A DNA stretch of 64,000 nucleotides from Porites lutea (lineage: Eukaryota > Cnidaria > Anthozoa > Scleractinia > Poritidae): positions 9,475,015 to 9,539,014 of the forward strand of contig NC_133205.1 of assembly GCF_958299795.1 (NCBI RefSeq). The letters run 5' to 3'. Position 1 is the stretch's first letter. Each line of letters opens with the position of its first letter. The position numbers and the translations under genes were made by a program. The notes below the pieces were generated by a model. It did no database searches. It was not told the DNA's origin and saw nothing but the letters and a program-made list of their open reading frames with translations. Shown piece after piece: positions 45,076 through 56,963 of the stretch.

Positions 45076-47775
45076 TCAGTATATAGGCCCTTCATCCATG
45101 TCATCATCATCCATGAATGCATCTTCGTCATCATCAAAATGGGAAACCAAGTAGTCATTTTCCTGTCAAGGTAAACCATACTGTCAATTAAATACAGTTA
45201 TGACAGCCTGGTAACCTGCTAGATTCTTTAGTAAAATATCCTAATGTTTGCTTACAAATTTGTTGGGAGAATTTGCTGTGAGATCAGTGACTTATGGCCT
45301 TACCTTATGCACCCCTTTTATGAGAACCTTTCTGAATGGGATGCAGTCGGACTGTGATTAACAAAATACAGTATCAAAGAAAACGAAGAGTACTTGGTTA
45401 AAATAAATTTCTTTATTTCCTTTGCTGATGTTTGCATTGAATAGCCCTCCACGCAGACCTTCTTAGGGGTTCGTCATGCATTAGGCATTAGAATGTCTGC
45501 AAAGGAGGCTATGCATTGAAGGGCTCAAAATAAATTTGGGACTGTTGCCGGTCATGTTGACTGGCCACAGAAATTTTAGCTGGGTCACGTCTCTCTTCTG
45601 ACCACTCAAAATGTTATAAATAAAAGGGTAATAACTTGAATGTACTAGCCCAACAAACAAAAACATTAAGAGCAAAAAGATGCTTGTCCTCTTGAAATGT
45701 GATGGTGTGAAAATGTATTTTTTTTCTAGTCGCTTTTTTACGTGTCTGGTCAAAATGACCAGCAAACCGAAAGTTTGTCCGGACAAGTGTTTATCATGGC
45801 CAGAAATTGTCTGTTGACTGGCCGTTATTTTGGAGTCTGCATTGGCAAATTGTGGTTTCATTCAGTTAATCAAACCAAATATTTACAATAATTGTATTTA
45901 CCTCTTCCTGTTCTTCTTCATCATATTCAAGCTCTTCATCGCCACTCTCGTCCTCAGCTTCTTCTTCCTTTTTACCTTCGGACTGATCTTCTTCCACCTC
46001 CTTCTTAACCATTTCCTGGAATTAAAAGTAACACATATACTTATATAGCATTTTTATCAGTTTCCTTTGCTTTGTAACCGAAATCCTTGAGTCTAATAGG
46101 TGACTAGGTTCTCTGTGGATACCAACTCAAGATAAAATTCCAACAGAAGAACTTTAGGACTTATTTTAAAAGAAATTTTGGACGAGCTAATAATATTTTG
46201 GAGGGGGCACATCCACTGAGGGGCTTATTATTTTGCATTTCAAAATTAGCTGGGTGTAATTGATATGACTGAAGGAAAACCTAAGATTAATGCATGTTTG
46301 CAATAATATTCTTCAACGCAAAATGGTAGTTTTATAAAGGTTGAATATTATTATAGTCTGTTTATCAAAAATGCTAAAAACCATTTCTTCACATCTTTTT
46401 CACCCATTTTAGTATTAAATGACTAAATTTAGTCATTCTATACTAAAACTGGATAATTCTTCATAGGAGACTGGGTACCTCAATGAACCCATTTGATAAT
46501 CTTCAAATCCAGTGCCATCTATATCATATACAGTAGGGTCAGAATCCTACATGTGTATCTTTAATTTCCTGGAATGGAATGCTAAATCAGTTAATGACTG
46601 TATAATAGCTTACATCAAGTTGCTTCAAGGCTTCTGCATCAGATGTTCTCTTATTCTTCCCTTCCAGCCTTGGAATCCTTGGTCCTAAAAGAACATCAAT
46701 AGAAATCTTTGCCTGCATGAATCACAAATTTTACGATGAACTTGTTAAGCAAAGAAAAATCACAGCACTTTTAAAATCAGTCCTGTAAATACGGTATGTT
46801 CTTTCTAAGTACTTACTTGCGCTCTTGTTAAGGCGGTGTTTTCTCACTTTAATCTTAAGCTCGCTGGGAAATAACTTCCAGTCTGCAAGATAACGTTATC
46901 AGGGAGTTTACGTTGTTCATTTGCATTTTGTTTGTAAATGCAAGAAAATTTCTGATTAGGTGTGTTAAGGATGAGAGATTTTTTTTCTGAGAGATGGATT
47001 AGTCTTTAAAACATGTTCTGTTGAGCAACACCTTTTAAGGTCAGATAAATAATATAATAAATTAATAAAACTGAGATGTTACCTGGCTGCCAATCTAAGC
47101 CTTCGTCTGTCTGCTTCTCTCTGTATCTATCAGAGAACCTCTCAATATCTACCATGTAAAAATGTTGGTTAAGAATTAAGTACCACAGATAATATGAAGG
47201 TCTCTTTGAGAGGTGAATACAAAACTGTGGAACCAAGGGGTTAAGGCCCAGTGGAGTACTCTGGATTTCAAGTGACAGGGATGATCAAAGGGGGCAAAAA
47301 ATAGCCTCCCTGCAGATGTTCTTTGGGGTTCGTTTGTCACGCATTTATTTCTCTCTGTGGGGGAGAAATGAATGTGTAACGAACGAACCCCAGGGGACGT
47401 CTGCAGGGAGGATAGGCAAAAACACAAAGCCTAAAAAAATCCCAACAAAACCAAAAAAGTCCCTAGACCAAAAATTAACCCCCCAAAATTCCCATGCTGA
47501 ATTTCCAAGCCTTATTAGCTGGTTCTATGAAACACATGCAATATGAAGCAAAAAATATTAAAACAGGCCGGGAAAGGTGGGCAATACTACAAATCTTCAG
47601 ATTGTTTTGAATACCCCAAAAAATCCTTACTTAAATCAAACCACCCACAAAGTACTTGCCAAATTTCTAATCCCCCAAAAATCCTGGAACTGAAAATTTC
47701 TCACCCCTGCCCCCCCCCTCCCCCCCAAAAAAATCCCTTGATCATCTCTGTCACTTGAAATCTGGAGAACCCTCC

Positions 47776-47863
<88 letters not shown>

Positions 47864-48736
47864 TATGGGCACAGCTGGAATTGACTGATGCATTAGTCAG
47901 AGGTCATTGCATTCAAACTCAGGCTTCACTTATTGTGGCACCCCAGCCTGCACAGGCAATGCAGCCAATAACTTGGGTAAGGCACCCAAAAGGCAAGCAA
48001 AGACTGCTAGAAAGAAAAGTGGGAGGGATATTGGTCAATTTCTTTTTTGTGTTTTTACTCGGAGAGGTCAATAAAAATGCAAAAACAGAACAAGGCCAAT
48101 ATCCAACCATCTTGACCAATTAAGCTTACTCAATAAAGGATTTATTATACGGCCAGAAAGAGAACTTTTTCTTTTAAGACCAACTTGGTATTCCAAGTGT
48201 GCCTGCTTGGGTAGCCAATCAGAATGCAGATTCATCTTGCCATATATTGATTGAAAATATTGAATTTTACTCACCCTTTGTTTTGACCGAGGTCTTGATG
48301 AAGTAAGGAAGCTCTCGCATGCATCCTCTCAACTCCTGCTTCAGAGCCAGCATGTATTCATCAGCATCTGTCTGCCTGAGTGGCAATGGCTTCACATCAA
48401 GTGGCTGGTATGGTAAAATAAGAGAATAAATTTGGGAGAAATCTATAGAATGCAATGCGACCTACTTCAATCTCAATAAACAACAAAAGCATCTATGTGA
48501 TCTATTGTGATATGACCCGTTCTTTAATAAAGTGAATAAAGTCGTCCCTGCAGAATTGCCTAGCAGCAATACCTCTGTATTCACACATTTCAAGCAAGGA
48601 GAAATTCACTTACTGGAAAAAGTGGAGGAGGTTGAAGTATTGCGGTAGGTAACGCTTCTCCACGCCCAAAACCAATCATTCCCACATCAAACGATAATCC
48701 TCTTCCTTTCCCTCTTCCTCTGCCACGACCCGCCAT
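45076..48736 (-). CDS. POLR3G: RNA polymerase III subunit RPC7 (POLR3G/POLR3GL)
   Basis: Seven coding exons on the minus strand: 48614-48736, 48275-48404, 47083-47148, 46817-46882, 46614-46684, 45902-46015 and 45076-45162. All junctions are GT-AG and in phase, giving 218 residues; the vertebrate proteins are close to this length. The N-terminus is MAGRGRGRGKGRG followed by GFGRGEALP and PPPLFP. The middle has EYMLALKQELR and LPYFI, then DIERFSDRY. The C-terminal third is a long acidic tail (EEE...DDDD) ending in DMDEGPIY. The family forms the RPC3-RPC6-RPC7 subcomplex of nuclear RNA polymerase III, used for initiation on tRNA and 5S-type genes. Only one such gene is visible, consistent with a pre-duplication form of POLR3G and POLR3GL. 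Its start lies 102 bp from that of PGPEP1. Confidence 0.93.
47300..47416. mobile_element. Foldback element in a POLR3G intron
   Basis: The arms carry CCTCCCTGCAGA and TTTGGGGTTCGTT with the matching complements AACGAACCCC and CTGCAGGGAGG. The antisense and sense frames over it are shadows of the palindrome. Confidence 0.8.
47778..47892. repeat. AAT microsatellite joined to a Harbinger-like TIR fragment
   Basis: About 28 AAT triplets (47778-47863) run into AGCTGGAATTGACTGATGCA, the reverse complement of the tip of the 33258 element, followed by TTA. The microsatellite probably grew at the edge of a truncated MITE. Confidence 0.85.
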
Positions 48737-48838
48737 GTTGGAAAAGGACCGCGAGAGGACTAAACCCAAGAGCTTCGGTTCTCGTGCCCAGTACCCTATC
48801 TGCCCTGTCAGTTGAGAGGATGATGAAAGCTAGCAGTC
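48737..48838. promoter_or_regulatory. Shared bidirectional promoter of POLR3G and PGPEP1
   Basis: The two start codons are separated by 102 bp and face away from each other. No TATA box is evident. Both genes are conserved and broadly needed, so this short GC-balanced gap, plus the first exons and introns, must contain the core promoters of both. This is inferred from layout only. Confidence 0.65.
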
Positions 48839-51800
48839 ATGGCTTCAGAGAACAAACCTACTGTTCTTGTCACGGGTGAGAAATCTTTGATACATTGTTC
48901 TTTTGTGAAGAATTTAGCTTTAAGTGTTGCCTCAGATAACTTTAGCGGTATAAGTACACTTAAAGCAATCGTAATTTTCTTGTCAGTATATATGCACGAT
49001 AAAGGAGGAACCCATGGAGACAGTCTGTTAGAGGGTCAGAATATTTGCCTAGGATGCTACAGTGTATATTTCCTCTTACAGCTTTAAAAACGCATCATTT
49101 TATTATGTGGACTGAGTTTGGGTTCCTGGTTTGGTTAGTTAACCTTCCTCATCTCATGTCTTCTCCCCTGCAGCTGCCACGGTGTAGGGAAGGCCGAGTT
49201 TGTTGGCAGGGGGGTGGGGGTGGCTGCTACTCCCCAATTCTCTGTTTTCACCGTCACGCCATCAAAAATAAAAATACAAAATACAGAAATACAGAAAGTC
49301 CAGAATCTGGGAAATGAAAGGATAAAAATTAATATACAAAAAGCCTCGCTAAGAATTAGGGGCCCATTTCTCGAAAGGCTTGGAAACTTTTCATGCTCAA
49401 AGTCAGATTTAAAAATCAAAACTAGCCTGCAGTGCAGGCATTTTCTTCAGGTGCACGAATGTTTTTGCTTGCAAAAGTGCCATTTGAAACTAACTTGAAA
49501 AGAGAGTAGGTGCTCCCTTTGACTCATCACAATGAGTTTGTCAATCATTAATAATTTTTGCTGATCAGTCTTTTGGTGTTTCTTAGGATTTGGTCCCTTT
49601 GGCACACATGAAGTAAACACCAGTTGGCTTGCTGTTCAGGTATGCTAAAATTCAGAGAAGAACAAACTGCCAAGGAAAGATCTGGAGTTAAGGGACAGAA
49701 ACCAGATGCAAAGATTAGCTCAAATCTTACAGCACCAGTTGTGTACCTACAAATTATCCAAAAATCTTGGAACACTTGTGTGCGTTTCCCCTTTCCAAAT
49801 GTTGATTTGAGTATTATAGTGGTCTCAGTGCTTCAAAATACACATGGCTCAAGATTGGGAGGGTGAGGACACTGATTACAGTGAGAACAAAAGTGTGAGG
49901 AGTAAATCTCAAGAATTTTCTAGAAAATTCAAGAGAAGCGGTGTCTGTTTCAACGATTTGTGACGAGTATTGTAGTTAGTTCTCTTACCCTCTCCCCCTC
50001 CCTCCCCCACCCCTATCTCCCATCCAACTCGCTTCAGCAATACAAAGGCAGATATTAGGATCTGGCCATTAATAATAATACTGTGTAACTTATAAAATAA
50101 GTGAAATAAGTTTATTTTATTTATAGGAACTTCCAGGGACTGACCTTTCCCAGAAAGTGAATTTAGAAGTAAGGGAAATTCCTGTGGAGTACGCAGCAGT
50201 AGACAAAGAAGTTCCTGCCTTGTGGAATGAAATCAAACCGAAGGTGATAAACTTTACTCTTTGCATAGGAAGGGTGCCTTAGATGGGTTTCTTGCCTGTG
50301 TGCTAATGTCTTCTATAATCCCTTTGCTACACACAAAAAGGACATTTAGATGTCAATCCCCAGGTTGAGGTATCAGTGAATGTAAAGGATAAAACTACAG
50401 ATTACATAGTGCTGAATGTCCCGGCTTCTTTTTGCATACGGATCTGACTCCTAGCCATAATTCTATGAACAAAGCAACCAGTAAGCTTTGTAGGAGGCTA
50501 AACTAGTGTTGTTTTGCTCAGCCCCAAATTTGGTCGCTTGTTTCCATTCTTACACCCTCCTATCTCACTACATGTGCTTCCACAAGCAAGTTTGTGATCT
50601 AGCAAAGCCCTGTGACACCCAGTGAACTATATTTCCCTTTGGGTGACCAGGAAGATTCCTTTGGTGTACAGTGTATACTGATACTTTCTTTAAGCACAGT
50701 CCTGTGGTATTTTAGTCCACCTAATATCATGGCTAATTCTTGTAAGGCCGTTCAAAAGAAAAAGTTAATAACAGTTTCTTGCAACTAGAAGCACTTCTGT
50801 TCCATGGCTGATGTGATTTATCCTCTTTGTTGTATTTTTTTAAATGTATTTTTTTTCTAGTTGTGTGTACATGTTGGCGTCCATGGTCTAGCAGACTGTG
50901 TGCAGTTAGAGATGTGTGCCCACAATGATGGATACAACAGGCCTGACGAAGGTGGTCAGAAATGTCACCAAGGCTGCTGTGTTGAAGGTGATTTGAGGTG
51001 TATCAGTAATGGCTCATTGTAGATTGTTAAGATCATGCAATGGATAGGTGGTGGTAGCAGTGGGTATGCTGTGGTAAGAGTGGGTGTACTGTGGTTATTT
51101 TTTGTTAAGAACATAGGTAAGCGATGTTAAGAGTGATGGTTCTAAGTTTTAGAGAGCTTCTCAAAATGAAATTGTGTTTAATCAGGAGCCCTTTACCCAG
51201 AGTGAGTAACTCCTTTGTGCCCATAGCCATGCAACACTGTTTTCATGGACAAGTGTATTTTTACATGAAATCAAAATCTGAATACCAGAAAAAAGTATTT
51301 CTGATGTTTTGATAACTTTTGCTTTTCTTTTTTTCATACATCAGACTATGGATGTGCACACACATACAAAGTGGTGCTTCCATTTTTGCTGAAAAATTAC
51401 TTCAAAGTGAGGCTAAAAATAAACTTGTCTGTGAAAATACTATTACATTACACACTTCAGGTTATGGGCTCCTGGTTTTATACATAGTGACCAATAGGTC
51501 ATTCCTGGTTTTATTTGTTTGTTTTTAGGTGGACCTGAGTGCTTGTCTACTTCTTTAAACCTGGATAAGATTTGTTCTGAAGTGATGACTGCCAAAAGCC
51601 CTTGTCTTGTAGGACTCTCAGATGACGCCGGAAGGTGGATATTCTAACTCTTTAAGTTCTTTTATTGATATTCATATTATATATTCCAAACATTTTGAAG
51701 GTTCATAAATCATTTCATAAATTCCTTCTTTGAATTTTTTTACAGTCAAACCGGCAAAACCGTGAACACTTGAAATATTTCAGGAATGTTTATATTGTGT

Positions 51801-54800
51801 TATGACCAATCGCAACAAATATTAGGACATGAGCACTAAAAGCTACAAAACGACAAAGTAATTAATGTTCCTCCTTTTGGTTTAGTTTCTCATGCCCGAT
51901 TGGTGATCATGGACACGGTTTTCCCGGTTTGACTGTAAGTCATATGCTAGGCAGGGGGCATCCTCGGAGACCCAGGGGCGGTCAGTCGGGCCGGGAGAAA
52001 AGGCGCGACGAAAGTTTTCAAGTACGGGCGAAAGAGCCCCTGGGTACCAACTCTTAACGAACCATTTCCAAAAATTCAAACGGATGCCGGCTCCTGATTG
52101 GGCACAAAAAAACCTTTGTACTATTGTGCCCAATCAGCGAACAGCATCTCCTGAGTTCTTTTCATGTGTTCGTACACGACGGCTATTATCTCGCCATACT
52201 TGTCTGGTTCGTTCACCAACGCTGTGCGTGTATATTCGCAAGGGAAACTTTCACTATCTGCTTGCCTAAGCAGAAACGAAGGAACTATCGATGACTCGGA
52301 AAAACATTTCGGATGACTATTCCCATTTGCACCAAGAAAATTCTGCTTCTGACCGATCGCAAGGTATCGTAAATAACGTAAATAGAAGGCCTGATCGATA
52401 AAAAGCTTGAATTGAATACGTCTTGAAAGCTCAAGCTTTAACATACCCTCACATGCGTTTCCATGTGTAAGTTTTCGGGAAGACAGTATTTTCAAATGGA
52501 CGAGGATGTTCTGTAACTGAAAGTTTCCTGATTGCGTGCATTTCTTTGGTGAACGAGCCAGACAAGTATGCACGCGCGCATGCATTCCCACAGGTAAAGT
52601 AAGAAGGCTTTCTAAATTACCCGCGTTAAGTAGGTTACGCTACGCACGTGTGATTTATGGAGAATCATGTTAGTAGTTAGCTTTTAACCGATGATGAACA
52701 CCTCTGGAAATTTCTGTCTTAAGTGTGGTTGTGAGTTTTTGGATAAAAAAAGAAAGAGGAATATTACTGGCCAATTTGGAAAGATTTACCAGGCTGTGTT
52801 CAACGAAAATTTAAGTGAAAATGACTCTGTGCCTCGTGCAGTTTGTGCCAGCTGCAAATACCAAATTGAAAAGGCATGGCAACAGTCAAGAAAAGCAGAA
52901 GAACAGTCAATTCAATACTTGTCATTGTTAAAAAGAAAACATGACCAGTCTCCTTTGTCATCAAGTTGTGGTGACGAGCAAACAGTGACCCGAATAGAAC
53001 GTAAGAAGAAAGGTCACAGACTTGTTTTTGAAGCCAACTGCCCTGAACAAATGTGGGTAACAGCAAATACACATCCAGCAAAAGAATTTCCATATATTCT
53101 ACCAAAGTTACTCACAACATCTGCAGCAGTGGCTCATGCACGTGTCAGTGAACCGCTATCAACCATACGTCAAGTCAGAGAAGTACATAATGTTGCTACG
53201 CAGACTGCAAAATCAAGCTGTCATTGCCAGCCAAGTGCAAAAAAAGGTACATTTGTTAAGGTAAGCAGCCAATATAATATTATTGTTCCAGTAATTATCA
53301 GGACAACTTGACTACAAGATCAGCTAAGTTACGTGAACTGATCTTATCATATTCAAACATTACTCACGTCATGTCCTATTTGGGGAATGAATTCAAAAAT
53401 ACTAGTCTTGGTCCCCAAATAAAATGAAGGCTGCAGTGTAATAAACCACTTGCGGAAATTCTAGACCTGCACATGTGGCAACTAAACATGTAACCACTTA
53501 GTCATCTGTCTAGATTAGTCTTCTTGTAACCACAGGGTATAAGCATGTGTTTTGCAGTAATACCCTAGTTTAGTGGAGTGGCAACTAGTTCTAAATCAGG
53601 ACCCCTTTTGTCCAAATGTCTCACAAGTTATACCTCAACTTATAATAACATTGAAAAACTGCTAAATTTCATTATCATGGGCAACAAGTAATAGTATCAA
53701 TCTAAGCAGTATGCCTTTATTTATGAATGCAATGAATAATGATGTTGTTTTCTTTGTAATGATGTTGATTCAGTTGTAATTTTGTTCTTTAATATACAAT
53801 GATTCTTATGTTCTGATCAAGGTGATTGTGCACTTCAAATCCAAAACTGTGTCAAGGGAATTACCCAAAGATCAAAGTGGTCTGGGGATAGCCCTTTGCT
53901 TAAAACGACCTGCTTCAGCAATCAGTGCAGCTGCTTTTAAATCCAAAAGTTTGAGAAATTCTTTGATTCATCGTATCTGCCTCCAAATCAACAAGGAGTG
54001 TCGTAAACTGGAGAAGAAATCCTTGCTAAAGAAGACTGCTGTTAGAGACCTCAAACACTTTCAGTGGAATGCAGTTCTCAAAGAATGGATGAAGGAAGCC
54101 CCTACCTTTTACAAAGTCCTTACGTCTATAGCAATGCCCCCCACAATTTCTAGGAACCAGAGGAAGAAACAGTTGTTGAAGCCCATAATTGGTTGTGCTG
54201 GTGCAGTACTGCTCAAGGGACGCAATTCAAGGTTATCTGCTGTGCAACATCTTGTTGGCCTTTCACTGTTTCTTGGGCGAACACGAAGAAAGGTGAGTTA
54301 TTGTTTCAGTAGTTCCAGACATGGAGCTAAGGTGGCTGGTCCTACTCTGTGACCAAAATGAAGTTCATGGTACCTTAGTTTTGGTCAAAAATAAAGAGGG
54401 AGCATGGCCCCTCCCCTAGTTCTGTGACCTGATACCACTTGCCAGTAATAACAGTATACTGTGTATGACAATTACACCTCTTGTTTTATGTCTTTGATGA
54501 CTTGTTTTAATAATAACCATCAGGGATTTTCAAGACTACAAAAGCTTGGAGTGACTGTTTGCAAAGCTGTAACAAACAGAAAGATTGCAGAAGTATCACT
54601 TGGCTACAGCAAGAAAGTGAAGGCGTGGAGAGCCAATGTTGAAAACAAAAACAAAGATCCCCCAGAAGAGGTACATGTAGTTAGCTGAAATGTTCATTGA
54701 ATTTGAAACAGTAATATTAACAGTAATTTCCTAACAGAAAACAGTTACAGAAATGCATTTTTATTCTTTGTTGTCTTGAGTTTATTAAAATGTATGCTCA

Positions 54801-56927
54801 TGTTGGTCCAACATTATTTTGCAGCTTACTGTTGTTGAAGAGAGAGGAGAAGAAAGTACTGCAGTGGATACACCATCTGAAGATCCAAATGTTGGTATGA
54901 TAATGATTTGCAATTTTTAAGAGACATTTATACGTAGTAGAAATAGCCTGTAGGTGTTCTTAATGCAATAACTATTATACTTACAAATCACTGACAACTG
55001 AAATAATCTGCCATTTAATAAAAAAAAGGACAGCAATAAGGATATTATTACTGTAGATTAAAAGCATAGGCATAAATTTTTTCAGAATACATGTTGGTCA
55101 CCAAAACCATCTGTAAAATACCCAAATTAGCAATTCAAATAAGCACCCCTTGAGTCTAATATTATTAAAATTAGAGACCCCATTGAAATAAGCACTCCCC
55201 CAACCTACCCTCAAAAAAGAAAACAATTACCGAATCTGAATATCTGTGATAGAAGTAGAATAAAATATTTTCAACACCAGAACTATAGGTCTTAAAAGGG
55301 AACAGAAATTTGAGAGCGGTCACACAGATTTGTGTTTCTTCTTATAGATACATGTACATTCTGCTACAGTGGATCTATTTACTGGGAATGAGTTGACAGT
55401 TTGTTATTTTGTTAGGCCGAGACATAAAACCAAAGTAGTCACCCTTACCAAATAAGCACCTGCTGTTTAATGAGTGCCTCCTCTCAACTCTGACAGACTT
55501 TTGCTAATTCAAGCATTTACAGTTGTTTTACTTTACTTTTTACCAGACTGTGAAGATGTCCCAGATGGTTTTGATTCAAGGTCAGTAGTGTCAAATGACT
55601 CCCTTGTCAGTTCGGTAAATTCAGATTCAGACAACAATGATGATTCTGGAGAAGCTACACCTCTGCAGTACACTAATGGTGTGTGTGACTATGGCTTGAA
55701 TGGGGACAATTTGGACTGGCTCAAAAGACCTTCCATCTACTCAAAGGATAAGGACACTGAGTCAGTACACTGGTTTAATTTGTTGGCTTATGACAACAGG
55801 GTTGCTAACTTGGATTTGAATGATGATGCACCTATCAGACACATCATGGAATTACCCAATTCAAGTTTCCTGCCCACACCAGAAGATCATGCAAAACTCA
55901 AAAAAGACTTTATTGTGCTTGTGCTTCGTATCCTAACCAAGCATTGCAAGTTCTTCAGTCAGTTTTCTCACATGGTTCCTTCTCACCTTGCTCATCAATA
56001 CAGCAAGGAAATGCGTCAGCACTCCCATATTGTAGGTTTCAACTTAACTAATGTTCTGTTCCTTCTGATCAGCTAGTTATTGTTGTAAATGTTATAGCAT
56101 ACAGGTATTCTGATTATTATCATCTTTTTTATTGAAAACCACAACTGGCAGTGCACCTTTATAAACAGATTTGGCTCCAATTTTTCTGTTGTTTTTTTTC
56201 TGTTGCTTCATTACAGAAGTTAGGTATAAGCAAAAGGAATCCAGCAGACCACTTTTTGGATGTGTCAGTTTTCTGAATTTTTTTTTATCCTTTGGGGGGC
56301 AGGGGTTTGGGGACAGAAAACTTTGAGGTGCTTCCTTGTTATGGGGGGGGGGGGGGAAGGGGCATTAGACTTTGGAGATGGTCATTAGGGTGTCATGAAA
56401 GTTTATCAGGAATTTTCATTGAAATACCATCAAAAAGCCTTTTCATATCAAGCAGAATGAGCTTACAGACATTACTATGCCCAGTGCTGTTTCTTGTACC
56501 GCATCTAGAAGAAGAGTGCGGCGAAGCGCATAAGAAGAATAATTTTGCTACTAAATCAGTGTTATATGTTGCTTCCCAGACAATATTCTTTAATGCTGGG
56601 AGGGGGTCATTTAATTTTTGTTGTCTGAGGGGGGTTAAAAGTTATTGAAAGGAGAGCCATAGAGCCCCCAGCCCATCCGAAAGGCAATCAAAATGATTAA
56701 TAAAATGACTGAATGCCATAGTGGTAACATTTAATTTACATGCATGGTTAAAGTACCCTAAAATGGAGCATTGCTCTGTAGCCTGCCAGTTGAATTGGGT
56801 GTTGAAGAATATTGCATTCTACCTTCTCAAAAATTTTATTTTTGATGAACAGAAACCAGATTTTTAATTAAACTATCAAACAAGTTCTGAAATTATAATA
56901 TAAGAAATAGAAATGGTAAAAATAATG

Positions 56928-56963
<36 letters not shown>

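Noticed and set aside
47636-48123. Frames with poly-N or poly-Y across the AAT repeat
   Set aside because: They are microsatellite artefacts inside a POLR3G intron.
49045-49866. Frames of 75-94 codons within PGPEP1 introns 1 and 2
   Set aside because: They overlap each other on both strands, have no domains and lie across the well-defined exon 2.
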